DNA of 64,000 nt from Sphingomonadales bacterium (GCA_028871475.1 JAGWMZ010000007.1:1-64000), one strand, 5' to 3'; numbered from the stretch's first letter, positions 18,997-27,975 are shown. Made by a program: numbers and translations. Notes: generated by a model not told the origin, from the letters alone.

Positions 18997-19680
18997 ATGA
19001 GAGTGCTGCTCGTTGAGGATAATCGCGCGATGCGCGAAACGATCGCCGAGCATCTGCGGGTTTGCGGCTTCGCGGTCGATATGGTCGGTCAAGGTGAAGA
19101 GGCGCTGGCGGCCGCGGCGGTTGCGGCCTACGACGCGGTCATTCTCGATCTCGGATTGCCTGACATGGATGGCGTGGACGTTCTGCGGGAATTGCGACGG
19201 TCTCGCGGAACACACATACCTGCCCTCATTCTGACCGCGCGCGACGGAATCGCGGACCGGGTTGGCGGCCTCGATGCGGGAGCCGACGATTATATCCTCA
19301 AACCGTTCGACCTCACCGAACTCGAGGCGCGGTTGCGGGCCGTCCTTCGTCGACCGGGCACCCGGCGCGACGTTATCTATCAATATGGCGACCTCTCCTT
19401 CGATCCTGCCTCGCGATCGGCGAAGGTCTTGGACACCGCCTTGGACCTGACCCGGCGCGAGGCCTCGGTTCTCGAAGAATTGATCCGCGCCGGTGGGCGG
19501 ATCGTCGTGAAGGATGCGCTCGAGGAACGTGTCTATGGCTTCGATGACGAGGTCGGTTCGAACGCTCTTGAGGCTTCGGTCTCGCGGCTGCGACGCAAAT
19601 TGCTGACCGCTAGGTCCGATGTACGTATCGAGGCAGCGCGTGGCATCGGTTATCGCCTGCAACCGGGGCACGGACTGTGA
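18997..19680 (+). CDS. OmpR-family response regulator (CopR/CusR-like)
   Basis: 227 residues. The receiver domain has acidic residues near the N-terminus (VEDN), the phosphoacceptor Asp51 in VILDLGLPDMDG and Lys in YILKPFD. The C-terminal winged helix has LTRREASVLEELI and LRRKL recognition features. It is divergent from the efflux train and overlaps its kinase by 4 bases. It is the likely activator binding the inverted repeat at 18880-18954. The copper/silver signal is inferred from the adjacent cus genes. Confidence 0.9.
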   Translation: MRVLLVEDNRAMRETIAEHLRVCGFAVDMVGQGEEALAAAAVAAYDAVILDLGLPDMDGVDVLRELRRSRGTHIPALILTARDGIADRVGGLDAGADDYILKPFDLTELEARLRAVLRRPGTRRDVIYQYGDLSFDPASRSAKVLDTALDLTRREASVLEELIRAGGRIVVKDALEERVYGFDDEVGSNALEASVSRLRRKLLTARSDVRIEAARGIGYRLQPGHGL

Positions 19681-20750
19681 GACAATCGCTCGGAAGCCTC
19701 CGCGGACGGCTCGTCGCGGGAATGCTCCTCATGTTCTCGCTGGGACTTGGTGGAGCTTTTGCTCTGGACCCGATCGACCGCCAGGCACAGGCAATCGCCG
19801 GCAGAGACGTTTTCCTCTTCCGGGACCCGTATCAGGACATGCTGATACTGTCGGTGTACAGTGCTGGCGCGATCCTGCTGATTTGGCTGGTGAGCGGTTG
19901 GAGTCTTCGTCACCTTGCCTCGGCCTCGCGCGAAGCGGCGATTGTTGGGCCAGGAAGCCCAGGTGCCCGCATCTCGACGGAGCGCCTTCCACAAGAGATT
20001 CGTCCGCTGGTGGGTGCGATCAACGACGCCCTTGATCGGCTGACCGAAGCCTATCAGGCCGAACAGCGCTTTGTCGCCGATGCCGCGCACGAACTGCGCA
20101 CCCCGCTCGCCGTGCTCAGCCTTCATCTCCAGCGCGCCAAGCTGGGAGGGACGCTCGACTGGAATACGATCGACCATGACGTCGAACAACTGAACAGGCT
20201 TGTCGGCCAATTGCTCGATCTGGCCCGCAAGGAACATGCCCGTCAGACGGAAGTTCCGGGCGCCCGGCCCGTCGTCAATCTTTCGCGCCTGGCGCGCGAG
20301 GCGGCCGCAGCGGTCTTCCCGCTGGCAGATGGCGCAGGCCGCAAGCTTGCCGTGGACTTGCCCGAAACTCTGGCAGTGAGGGGCAACTCAGAGGATTTGC
20401 GCGACATGATCCGCAACCTTCTGGACAACGCGCTGATCCACGGTTGCGGTGAAATCCGACTGGTTGCGGGCGTTGATGCTGACACTGGCATTGGGCGATT
20501 GGTCTGCATCACAGTGAGCGACGAAGGGATCGGTGTGCCGGAAGCGCTTGGTGACACCGTGTTTGACCGTTTCCGCAAAGGCAGTTCCGAAAGCTCCGGC
20601 CATGGCCTCGGCCTCGCCATCGTCCGGGAGGTCGCACGTGGCCACGACGGAAATGTTGCCTTTGAACCGGGAAAGCCGTGCCGAATTAAGGTTACGCTAC
20701 CGATTGCCAACGAGGCGGCCTCAGTCGCACATATAGGCGACGAACTTTGA
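19677..20750 (+). CDS. Sensor histidine kinase with short periplasmic loop
   Basis: 357 residues from GTG 19677, which overlaps the regulator stop. Two helices (residues about 10-30 and 58-75) bracket a periplasmic loop of only about 30 residues, much shorter than in CusS. A HAMP-like linker leads to the H-box ADAAHELRTPL (His138), N-box (DMIRNLLDNALIHG) and G-boxes (VSDEGIGVPE, GHGLGLAIV). With so small a sensor loop, the ligand may be sensed in or near the membrane. It partners the regulator encoded just upstream. Confidence 0.88.
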   Translation: MRQSLGSLRGRLVAGMLLMFSLGLGGAFALDPIDRQAQAIAGRDVFLFRDPYQDMLILSVYSAGAILLIWLVSGWSLRHLASASREAAIVGPGSPGARISTERLPQEIRPLVGAINDALDRLTEAYQAEQRFVADAAHELRTPLAVLSLHLQRAKLGGTLDWNTIDHDVEQLNRLVGQLLDLARKEHARQTEVPGARPVVNLSRLAREAAAAVFPLADGAGRKLAVDLPETLAVRGNSEDLRDMIRNLLDNALIHGCGEIRLVAGVDADTGIGRLVCITVSDEGIGVPEALGDTVFDRFRKGSSESSGHGLGLAIVREVARGHDGNVAFEPGKPCRIKVTLPIANEAASVAHIGDEL

Positions 20751-20773
20751 CAGCATGACGAAACCCTGTGTTC

Positions 20774-21646
20774 TCAGGCCAGCGAGCCCCGAGCGATCAT
20801 CACGAGCAGGAGGATGCCGAGGGCGCCGCGATAGACGACGAACGGCCAGGCGGAGAAGCGCTCAAGGATCCGCATCAAGGCCCAGATGGCCACGAAGGCG
20901 GAGATCGAGGCCGTGAGCAGGCCGAGCGCCAGCACTGACCAACCATGCAGGTTGAGCCCTGCCCGATGGAGTTCCCACAGCTCCTTGAGCCCGGCAAGCG
21001 CGATCGCAGGGATACCCAACAAGAAGGAGAACCGCGCCGCCTCCTCGCGCTTGAAGCCAAGCGCCAAGGCGGCAGTCAGCGTCGAGCCGGATCGCGAGAC
21101 GCCGGGAATGAGAGCACCGACCTGGGCGAGCCCGACCAGAAGCGCATCGACGAGCGTGGAACTTTCGACGCTACGGCGATGACGGGCCGTGATCTCTGTC
21201 AGCGCCATCAGGAACGCCATGCCAATACAGGCCCAGCCGATCACCGTGAGGCTGCGAAGCGGCGAAGCGCATTGATTGAGGATGGTGCTCAGCGCCGCGC
21301 CAGCGATCACGATGGGAAGGGTGGCGAGCCCGATGCGCAGCGTTAGCCGGAGGTCGGCGTCGTCAAAACGCCACTGGGTGATGGCCGAAACGGAGCCTCC
21401 CGCGAGCCGGACCACGTCCTGCCAAAAATAGCTGACCACCGCCACCAGGGCAGCAAGCTGCATTGCCGCCGAGAAAGCCGCGCCCGGATCGCGCCAGCCC
21501 AGCAGCGCAGGAACGACGCGCATATGCGCTGTCGAGGATATCGGGAGCAGCTCGGTTATCCCCTGGACCAGTCCCAGCCACGCGACCTTGGCATAACCGA
21601 GCGATACGAAACCGGTATCGACGCCAGGCGAGCATGGAGCGGTCAT
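20774..21646 (-). CDS. uppP: Undecaprenyl-diphosphate phosphatase, PbrB-like context
   Basis: 290 residues of a multi-spanning inner-membrane protein. It carries both UppP signatures: QGITELLPISSTAH (the E/QxxxE motif, with Gln28 and Glu32) and IPGVSRSGST (PGxSRSxxT). It hydrolyses undecaprenyl diphosphate to the monophosphate carrier and phosphate. The start overlaps the FTR1 stop by 4 bases. In the lead operon of Cupriavidus, PbrB is a UppP homologue proposed to release phosphate that precipitates exported Pb(II). Here the FTR1, MerR and CDF neighbours fit that role. A housekeeping cell-wall role cannot be excluded. Confidence 0.85.
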   Translation of the reverse strand: MTAPCSPGVDTGFVSLGYAKVAWLGLVQGITELLPISSTAHMRVVPALLGWRDPGAAFSAAMQLAALVAVVSYFWQDVVRLAGGSVSAITQWRFDDADLRLTLRIGLATLPIVIAGAALSTILNQCASPLRSLTVIGWACIGMAFLMALTEITARHRRSVESSTLVDALLVGLAQVGALIPGVSRSGSTLTAALALGFKREEAARFSFLLGIPAIALAGLKELWELHRAGLNLHGWSVLALGLLTASISAFVAIWALMRILERFSAWPFVVYRGALGILLLVMIARGSLA

Positions 21647-23640
21647 GGGCTATCTTTCCCTGGATGGAGCGGGCCGCGTCGGGACGCCCGCCGCCGATTA
21701 TACGAGAAACCGAGAAATATCGCAGCGGCCATCGCAAGCTGGGTCAGGATCGACTGCCAGGTCGGGAAGATGCCGAGCATAGAAAGTCGGGGTGCGGCGG
21801 CCAGCGGTGCTATGTCGATGATGCCTGCCTCCTGGAGAGCGGCGACGCCCTTCCCGGCGAGGACGACTGTCAGTGCTGCCATCAGCCATGAACTGTAGGA
21901 AAAGAATTGGGCGATCGGCAGTTCGCGGCTGTAGCGCAGCATGCCCCAGGCGATCACGATCAGCAGCAGCACCGCGGTACCGGCCCCCGCGAGCAACGCG
22001 CCAGCATTCCCCTGCGCCCAGAGCGCGGCGTAGAACAGGATCGTCTCGAACACTTCGCGGTACACGACCACGAACGCGAGCCCACACAGGAGCCAGGCCG
22101 AGCGACCTGACAGCGCATGCGCCATCTTGTCCCTGATGTAGCGTTGCCATTGATCGGCTTGCGCCTTGCCGTGCATCCAGATTCCGACCGACAGCAGAAC
22201 CACGGCAGCGAACAGCGAGCCGAACCCCTCGGTCAGCTCGCGGCTCGCGCCGCTGATCCCGATCGCATAGGTGGCGACGAACCAGGTGAAGAGGCCCGCC
22301 ACGAGGGCACCGACCCATCCGCCATGGACATAGGGAAGGACCTCCGTCCGCTCTGCCTTTCGGAGAAAGGCGATCATGGCGACAACGATGAGCAGGGCTT
22401 CCAGTCCCTCGCGCAGCAGGATCGTCAACGCGCCCAGGAACGTCGAGACTTGGCTGGACGCGCTCGGCGCCAAAGCCGCTTCGGCATCGTCGAACAAGCC
22501 GTTGAGGACAAGCGCGCGGGTCGCGAGATCTTCCGCCGATACGCCTTGGTCGATCGCGGCGCGATATTCGCCCATCGCGCCTTCGATCCGGCTGAGCAAT
22601 GTCGCATCGCGCGCGCCCAAGGTTGGCTCGACCGGCTCGAATCCGTCAAGATAGGCAGAGAGCGCGATCTCTTTGGCGGCGCGGCGATCCCCTTTTCGAA
22701 ACGCGTCGAGGCTGGCCGCGAGCTTTTGCCGGACCAGCGTCAGCGAGGCAGGAGCCTGCGCGATCACTGCTTCCGGGTGACGGCGCAGATAGGCCATCAC
22801 CGCCAATGCCGGCCGCTCGCCGATATTAGACGCAAGCCCGGCGGGGGTGAGCGAAACCAGTGTCTTGAGGTCGGGTATGCGCTGTCGCAGCGCGGGATCT
22901 GCTTTCCACAAGCGCTCGCCTTCGCGCACCTGAGCATCGGTAAAAGCAAAGCTCCCGGCGCGCAGCGCAAGCGCCCAGCGATCTTCGTTGGGAATATCCG
23001 TGAAGCTCTGCATGGCGGTGCCGTCAATGCCCTGGCCGATGACCTGATAGAGCGCGAATATGCTCCGCTGGCGGGCACGGGTCAGATCGGCGAAGGCGAT
23101 CGGCGGCGTACTGAGCTTGGCCGCATTCGGGCCATGGCCATCGCCGGCCGTGCCGTGGCACGCGGCGCAGGTCGTCTGAAACAATACCTCGCCCCGCGCA
23201 AAGCTCGGCGGCGTGTCGGGGGCGAGCGGGACGGGATACGCTTGGAGGAGGTCTGCTGCCAGTCCATGCGCGAGTGTTGCGACTTCTTCCGGCGATCCCT
23301 TGCGGCCAATGACGACCTGGAGGTGTGCCGCGCCTGACATCAATGCCGCGCGCTGCGGTGTCGGCGGCAAGGTTGCGAGCCGCGCCGACACGGATGCCGC
23401 GAATTCGGTCATCTCGGCATATTCCGACGCCTTCTTGATCTGGCCTCCATCGACCGCGCCGCCATAGTCCACGGCCATATAGTCGAGCAGCCGCCAGGCG
23501 GTTTGCACGTCATTCGGGTTGGCTGCCGGTGCCGCGCTAAGCCCGGCCGGAGTCGTGACGAGCCACAAAAGCGCGGCAACCAAGGCGAGGACGCGATGAG
23601 CCGTTGCAGCTGGGAATCGGCGAAAAGGGAGGTAGGACAT
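21643..23640 (-). CDS. Cytochrome c/FTR1-family permease, PbrT-like
   Basis: 665 residues. A signal-like helix is followed by a c-type cytochrome domain with CAACH at 158-162 and a candidate axial Met near 210 (DGTAMQSF). A helical periplasmic region follows, then an FTR1 permease with LREGLE at about 410-414 and a second, degenerate motif VYREVFE. FTR1 proteins import Fe(III) after oxidation; PbrT of lead operons belongs to this family. It heads a two-gene operon with uppP. A MerR-type operator ends 7 bases before the ATG. The lead assignment comes from gene context, and iron uptake is the alternative. Confidence 0.82.
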   Translation of the reverse strand: MSYLPFRRFPAATAHRVLALVAALLWLVTTPAGLSAAPAANPNDVQTAWRLLDYMAVDYGGAVDGGQIKKASEYAEMTEFAASVSARLATLPPTPQRAALMSGAAHLQVVIGRKGSPEEVATLAHGLAADLLQAYPVPLAPDTPPSFARGEVLFQTTCAACHGTAGDGHGPNAAKLSTPPIAFADLTRARQRSIFALYQVIGQGIDGTAMQSFTDIPNEDRWALALRAGSFAFTDAQVREGERLWKADPALRQRIPDLKTLVSLTPAGLASNIGERPALAVMAYLRRHPEAVIAQAPASLTLVRQKLAASLDAFRKGDRRAAKEIALSAYLDGFEPVEPTLGARDATLLSRIEGAMGEYRAAIDQGVSAEDLATRALVLNGLFDDAEAALAPSASSQVSTFLGALTILLREGLEALLIVVAMIAFLRKAERTEVLPYVHGGWVGALVAGLFTWFVATYAIGISGASRELTEGFGSLFAAVVLLSVGIWMHGKAQADQWQRYIRDKMAHALSGRSAWLLCGLAFVVVYREVFETILFYAALWAQGNAGALLAGAGTAVLLLIVIAWGMLRYSRELPIAQFFSYSSWLMAALTVVLAGKGVAALQEAGIIDIAPLAAAPRLSMLGIFPTWQSILTQLAMAAAIFLGFSYNRRRASRRGPLHPGKDSP

Positions 23641-23647
23641 CGCTGCG

Positions 23648-23680
23648 CCTTACAACCTCCAGTGGCTGTAGAAGCAAGAG
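23648..23680 (-). promoter_or_regulatory. MerR-type operator/promoter of the FTR1-uppP operon
   Basis: On the minus strand, TTGCTT is followed by exactly 19 bases and then TAAGGC. The spacer holds the dyad TCTACAG-CCA-CTGGAGG. The 19-bp spacing is the hallmark of MerR-activated promoters. It matches the site at 24183-24215 in 27 of 33 bases. The -10 ends 6 bases before the FTR1 ATG, so the transcript is predicted to start at or next to the start codon. Confidence 0.75.
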
Positions 23681-23746
23681 CTTTGCGAGTAGGTCGCAAT
23701 AACAATTGTAAGGATGATTGGATACGCAGCCTGGAAGGCACGCCTG

Positions 23747-24142
23747 CTATGCCGCCTGCCGGGCAATCGCCTGAATGACGCGGCAGTCGGCGATCCGCTG
23801 GCGATCGCAATTCCGGCTCATCGCAGCCAGCTCATCGCGAAGGGCGGCGAGCTGTCCCAATCGTTCCTCTACCGCAGCGAGGTGACGAGACGCGATCGCC
23901 ATCGCTTCCCCGCAATCCCGCCCTGGTTCGCTGGCGAGCGCAATGAGCGAACGAATCTCGTCGATCGAGAAGCCCAGCCTGCGGCCGTTACGAACGAAGT
24001 TGAGCCGTTCGACATCACGAAGCGCATAAGTGCGCCGACCGGACGCAGTCCGCACTGGCCGATCAAGCAATCCGATCTCCTCATAGAAGCGGATCGTCGT
24101 CACTTTGGTGGCGGTCGCGCGCGATAGCTCCCCGATCTGCAT
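23747..24142 (-). CDS. MerR-family metal regulator (PbrR/CadR/ZntR-like)
   Basis: 131 residues. The N-terminal winged helix starts IGELSRAT with TTIRFYEEIGLL. A dimerisation helix and a metal-binding loop with Cys77 (RDCGEA), Cys112 and Cys120 (CDRQRIADC) follow; this is the Cys set of Pb/Cd/Zn MerR sensors. The extra N-terminal Cys of Cupriavidus PbrR (RTAC) is Thr here, and the His-rich tail of CadR is absent. The gene lies between the FTR1 operon and the CDF gene, both preceded by matching MerR operators. It probably activates both. Metal choice among Pb, Cd and Zn is open. Confidence 0.88.
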   Translation of the reverse strand: MQIGELSRATATKVTTIRFYEEIGLLDRPVRTASGRRTYALRDVERLNFVRNGRRLGFSIDEIRSLIALASEPGRDCGEAMAIASRHLAAVEERLGQLAALRDELAAMSRNCDRQRIADCRVIQAIARQAA

Positions 24143-24182
24143 GCCGTTTTCGTCTCCAACTTCTTGCGAACGTATCGCATAA

Positions 24183-24215
24183 CCCTTGCTTCTATAGTGA
24201 CTGGAGATTGTACGG
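24183..24215 (+). promoter_or_regulatory. MerR-type operator/promoter of the CDF gene
   Basis: TTGCTT, 19 bases, then TACGGA, with the dyad TCTATAG-TGA-CTGGAGA in the spacer (24191-24207). It closely resembles remembered PbrR/CadR operators with a CTATAGT core. The -10 ends 6 bases before ATG 24223, the same geometry as at the FTR1 gene. Confidence 0.78.
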
Positions 24216-24222
24216 AAGCTTC

Positions 24223-24855
24223 ATGACCGAATCGGCTTCCAACTCCTGCGCCTGTCATGGCGACGTGAAACGCGCGCAGTACGACCCTGCTTATCGAACC
24301 GCGCTGACGATCGTCGTCGTCCTCAATCTCGCCTTCGGCCTGTGCGAGCTGGTCGGTGGTTTCGTCGCCGACAGCCAGGCATTGAAGGCGGATTCGCTCG
24401 ACTTCCTTGGAGATGGCTCGATCAGCCTGCTGGGCCTGATCGCGCTTGCATGGTCTGCCCGCGCCCGCGCCAGGGTGGCGCTCACGCAAGGGCTTTTCCT
24501 GGGCGCGCTGGGCATCGGCGTGATCGCGTTCGCGGTCTGGCGCGCGCTGCACGCAACCGTCCCGGAAGCGGAACTGATGGGCGGGATCGGTGTGGTGGCG
24601 CTTGCCGTCAACGTCACCGCAGCTTTGGTGCTCGCCCGCTTCCGCGAAGGCGACGCCAATGTGCAGGCAATCTGGCTGTTCAGCCGCAATGACGCCATCG
24701 CGAACATCGCCGTCATCGTCGCAGCCGGACTGGTTGCCGCGACGGGCAGCGCGTGGCCCGACCTCGTGGTCGCCGGCGTGATCGCCCTTCTGTTTCTCCA
24801 TTCTGCCTATGAGATCGTCCGCAACGCGCGGTCCGAACTCAGCCGTACCCTCTGA
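24223..24855 (+). CDS. Short cation diffusion facilitator (CDF) transporter
   Basis: 210 residues with six hydrophobic segments. The metal-site helix 2 reads ADSLDFLGDG, and helix 5 has SRNDAIANIAV (an Asn-Asp site), the CDF tetrahedral-site positions. The C-terminal cytoplasmic dimer domain of longer CDF proteins is missing, as in other short cation transporters of resistance clusters. The N-terminus carries a CACHGD ligand patch. ATG 24223 follows the MerR-type promoter directly; an upstream start would lie inside the operator. It probably exports a divalent metal from the cytoplasm. Confidence 0.82.
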   Translation: MTESASNSCACHGDVKRAQYDPAYRTALTIVVVLNLAFGLCELVGGFVADSQALKADSLDFLGDGSISLLGLIALAWSARARARVALTQGLFLGALGIGVIAFAVWRALHATVPEAELMGGIGVVALAVNVTAALVLARFREGDANVQAIWLFSRNDAIANIAVIVAAGLVAATGSAWPDLVVAGVIALLFLHSAYEIVRNARSELSRTL

Positions 24856-25037
24856 ATCCTTGAGTCCTATGCGGTCATTTTCGACCCCCTTACCTGCGCA
24901 ATCGTCGCGGTCGTCCTCACCTCAGCATCCGATATCCCGGCAGCTATGTGGAAGCCGTTGCCGCTGACCGGGCTCTCGCATTGGCGCGTGAGCAGGCGGC
25001 AGTCATGGACTATCTCGCGGCGCGACGAGGGCAGGTT

Positions 25038-25460
25038 TCAGCCCGCCCGGTCCACTTTGACCCCATAGAGTTCGAGGCGATGATCGACGAGGCGGTAGCC
25101 CAGCCTTTCCGAAATCGATCGCTGCAAGGCTTCCAGTTCCGGATCGACGAATTCGATCACCTTTCCGGTTTCTACGTCGATCATATGATCGTGATGAGAA
25201 TCCGGCGCGGTTTCGTAGCGTGCTTTGCCGTCTCCGAAATCATGGCGTTCGAGGATACCGGCCTCTTCGAACAAACGAACGGTACGATAAACAGTCGCGA
25301 TCGAAATCCCGGGATCCATGCTCGAGGCGCGCGCATAGATCGCTTCAACATTCGGATGATCGTCGGACTGAGAAATCGCTTGGGCAATCACCCGCCTCTG
25401 CTCGGTGATTCGTAGCCCTTTGGCGTTGCAGAGAGCCTCGACATCAATCGGTTGCTGCAT
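25038..25460 (-). CDS. fur: Fur-family ferric uptake regulator
   Basis: 140 residues from ATG 25460, which is preceded by AGGACAGG; the reading frame is open further upstream without a better site. The winged helix has LRITEQRRVIAQAI and ISIATVYRTVRLFEEAG. The metal/dimer region is SHHDHMIDVETGKVIEF (His89, 90 and 92). The C-terminal CxxC pairs of Zn-structured Fur proteins are absent, as in alphaproteobacterial forms. It is divergent from the porin-led iron operon, and a candidate Fur box sits between them. Mur or another Fur paralogue is possible. Confidence 0.88.
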   Translation of the reverse strand: MQQPIDVEALCNAKGLRITEQRRVIAQAISQSDDHPNVEAIYARASSMDPGISIATVYRTVRLFEEAGILERHDFGDGKARYETAPDSHHDHMIDVETGKVIEFVDPELEALQRSISERLGYRLVDHRLELYGVKVDRAG

Positions 25461-25587
25461 GGACCTGTCCTGCTTGGTAAACGGCTCAGGCGCCCCCGCT
25501 TCCTGACCCACTTTCGCGGGATGGATGCCTCGCGGCCGCTCCGTGTTCACCAATGTCATTGATCCATATCAAACGTCGAAGCGGATC

Positions 25588-25606
25588 GCAAATGATAATG
25601 CTATTG
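25588..25606. promoter_or_regulatory. Candidate Fur box upstream of the porin operon
   Basis: GCAAATGATAATGCTATTG matches 12 of 19 positions of the classical GATAATGATAATCATTATC box and contains an uninterrupted ATGATAAT. It lies between divergent fur and the porin gene, about 50 bases before ATG 25656. AT-rich hexamers continue to 25620. It is the clearest AT-rich element in this GC-rich intergenic region. Confidence 0.5.
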
Positions 25607-25655
25607 CGAATTGTTCTCATATTCCCTAGTGAAGCCCGACTCGTAAGGGGGGAAT

Positions 25656-27038
25656 ATGAAAAGACTCGCATACCTGCTCGCGGCGACAGCCCTGTCGACC
25701 GCCACACCCGCGCTCGCAGATGACGCTTCGCTTCAAGCCGAAGTGGCTTCGTTGAAGGCACAAGTCGCGGCTCAGGCCGACGAGATCGCCCAGATCAAGG
25801 CCGAACTCCGCGCCTCCCACGCCCCTCAAGTTCTCGCAGCCCAGCAGTCCAGCGTACCCGCTGCTCCCACTAGCGCCGATACCGGCGCGGTTCCTGCGGC
25901 AACGGGTCCGGTCGGTGGCTCCGCAGCTTCATTGGCCGTCAACAACGCGGCTGGCGCTGGTCCAAATACAACAATCGGCGGCTATGGCGAAGTGAGCTAC
26001 AACGCCTATGTCCATGACAGCAGCCGCAACCAGGCCGACCTCAAGCGCTTCGTCCTGTTCTTCGGCCACCGCTTCAACGACAAGCTCAGCCTGATGAGCG
26101 AGGTCGAGTTCGAACATGCTGTCACCAGTTCGAGCGACAAGGGCGAGGCCGAAATCGAGCAAGCCTATCTCAACTATGCTTTCAACCCGAGGCTGAACGT
26201 CAAGGCCGGCCTGTTCCTGATGCCGTTCGGCTTCATCAATCGCAACCACGAGCCGCCCGCCTTCTACGGCGTCGAGCGCAACGAGGTCGAGCGCCGCATC
26301 ATCCCTTCGACCTGGCGCGAGGGCGGGGTGAGCGTCTGGGGCTCGACGCCGTTCGGTCTGACTTATGACTTTGGTGTCACCACCGGTTTCGATTTCGCCA
26401 AGCTCGACGATGCCAGCGCGCCGCTCCTGGCCACGCATCAGGAATTGCAGCTCGCCCATGCCGCCAATCTGTCGGTCTACGGTTCGCTGGAGTATGCGCC
26501 GACGCCCGGTGTGACGCTTGGCGGCGCGGTCTTCACCGGCAAGACCAGCCACGCCAATGCCGACCACAAAGCCGATCCGACCACTCCCGACTTCGCCGGA
26601 ATTGGCGGACGCCTGACGTTGTGGGACGTTCATGCCAGGGTCCAGCGCTCGGGCTTCGACGTCGAAGCGCTTTATACGCGCGGCAGCTTCGCCAACAGCG
26701 CGGCGATCGACCAGGTCATTCTCGATTTCAACGCCACGAATGGAGCCAGTCGCCCGGTCCTGCCCTCATCGTTCTACGGCTGGCTGGTCCAGGGCGCCTA
26801 TACCTTCGGCCTCGGCGGTGATGTCACCCTGTCGCCGTTCGTGCGCTACGAACGCTACGACACCCAGGCCCGCCTTCCGCTGGGGCTGATCGCCGATCCC
26901 GCCAACCGCGATCGGGTCTTCACCACCGGCGTCTCGTTCAAGCCGATCTCCGATGTCGTGGTGAAGTTCGACTATCAGAAATTCATCGAAAACAGCGCCA
27001 ACGACCGGATCAACGTCGGGCTTGGTTATCAATTCTGA
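25656..27038 (+). CDS. OprO/OprP-type outer-membrane porin
   Basis: 460 residues from ATG 25656 with AAGGGGGGAA upstream. A signal peptide (ATPALA) is followed by a coiled-coil segment (residues about 25-52, repeated EVASLKAQV, EIAQIKAEL), an Ala/Pro-rich linker and a barrel beginning TIGGYGEVSYNAYVHD and ending in GLGYQF. This matches the phosphate-selective porin O/P family; such porins also occur in metal and siderophore clusters. It is the first gene of a five-gene operon downstream of the candidate Fur box. Passage of an iron chelate or flavin-reducible ligand is inference. Confidence 0.78.
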   Translation: MKRLAYLLAATALSTATPALADDASLQAEVASLKAQVAAQADEIAQIKAELRASHAPQVLAAQQSSVPAAPTSADTGAVPAATGPVGGSAASLAVNNAAGAGPNTTIGGYGEVSYNAYVHDSSRNQADLKRFVLFFGHRFNDKLSLMSEVEFEHAVTSSSDKGEAEIEQAYLNYAFNPRLNVKAGLFLMPFGFINRNHEPPAFYGVERNEVERRIIPSTWREGGVSVWGSTPFGLTYDFGVTTGFDFAKLDDASAPLLATHQELQLAHAANLSVYGSLEYAPTPGVTLGGAVFTGKTSHANADHKADPTTPDFAGIGGRLTLWDVHARVQRSGFDVEALYTRGSFANSAAIDQVILDFNATNGASRPVLPSSFYGWLVQGAYTFGLGGDVTLSPFVRYERYDTQARLPLGLIADPANRDRVFTTGVSFKPISDVVVKFDYQKFIENSANDRINVGLGYQF

Positions 27039-27054
27039 CTTTGAAAGGACATCC

Positions 27055-27975
27055 ATGCGAATTGGCGTCACCATCCGCGCGGCGGCGTTCGTTGCCGCGA
27101 GTGCATCGCTGTCATCAGCGGCTCACGCCGGCGAGCCCCTGTTCGGCTATATCTACACCACCGATACCCTGCCCAAGGGCAAGGTCGAGGTTGAGCAATG
27201 GGTAACCTTGCGCAACGAGAAGGTTGCCGGCAGCTTCAACCAGATCGACGAACGCACCGAGGTTGAATACGGCCTGACCGACAATCTCCAAGTCGCGCTC
27301 TATGCCGATGCCACCTGGGTCAAGGCCTACCATAACGGGCCTTTCGGACAAACCACACCGCCCGAACGGCTGGTGTATGACACGCCCGGGCCAGACGATC
27401 ACTACGAGAACTCGCGTTTCACCGACGTCGCAGCGGAGGCGATCTGGCGCGTACGCAGCCCGCTGCTGCACAAGGACGGCATCGGCGTCGCACTCTATGT
27501 GGAGCCGAGTTGGGGTGCGCGGTTCCGCGAGGTCGAGACCAAGCTGATCCTCCAGAAGAACTTTCTCGACGATCGCCTGGTGATCGCCGCCAATGTCACC
27601 TACGCGCCAGAATACCGGCTGGTGCCCGATGACAACAATCCCGGCCATAACGGCTGGCAGGAGGAAACCGACACCAACATCGGAATCGGTGCCAGCTATC
27701 GCTTCGCGCCCAAATGGTCGGCGGCGGTGGAACTGAACAATGAGCGCGAGTTCAACAGCCTCAATTTCACGCATGAATCGAACAGCGCCTATTTCTTCGG
27801 GCCATCAATCCATTTCGGCGGGCGCAAGTTCTTCGCCACGCTCTCCTATCTGGAGCAGTTGCCTTGGGCAACAACGCATTCCGATTCCGTTGACGGTGCG
27901 ATCGTCGGCTGCCACACCTATGACAATGACTTCGAACAGCGCCGCTTCCGCCTCAAGGTCGGCTATCTGTTCTGA
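27055..27975 (+). CDS. Exported outer-membrane barrel-like protein, unknown function
   Basis: 306 residues from ATG 27055 with GAAAGGA upstream, 16 bases after the porin stop. A signal peptide ends SAAHAGEP. The mature sequence starts LFGYIYTTDTLPKGKVEVEQW and has regular amphipathic strands, finishing RRFRLKVGYLF, a typical final barrel strand. I do not recognise a named family. The position between the porin and the FMN-binding protein suggests a part in the same iron or electron-transfer system. Confidence 0.65.
   Translation: MRIGVTIRAAAFVAASASLSSAAHAGEPLFGYIYTTDTLPKGKVEVEQWVTLRNEKVAGSFNQIDERTEVEYGLTDNLQVALYADATWVKAYHNGPFGQTTPPERLVYDTPGPDDHYENSRFTDVAAEAIWRVRSPLLHKDGIGVALYVEPSWGARFREVETKLILQKNFLDDRLVIAANVTYAPEYRLVPDDNNPGHNGWQEETDTNIGIGASYRFAPKWSAAVELNNEREFNSLNFTHESNSAYFFGPSIHFGGRKFFATLSYLEQLPWATTHSDSVDGAIVGCHTYDNDFEQRRFRLKVGYLF

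Noticed and set aside
24900..25037. Possible gene remnant (YVEAVAADRALALAREQAAVM in one frame)
   Set aside because: It is short, without a start or stop context, and not identifiable with a known family.
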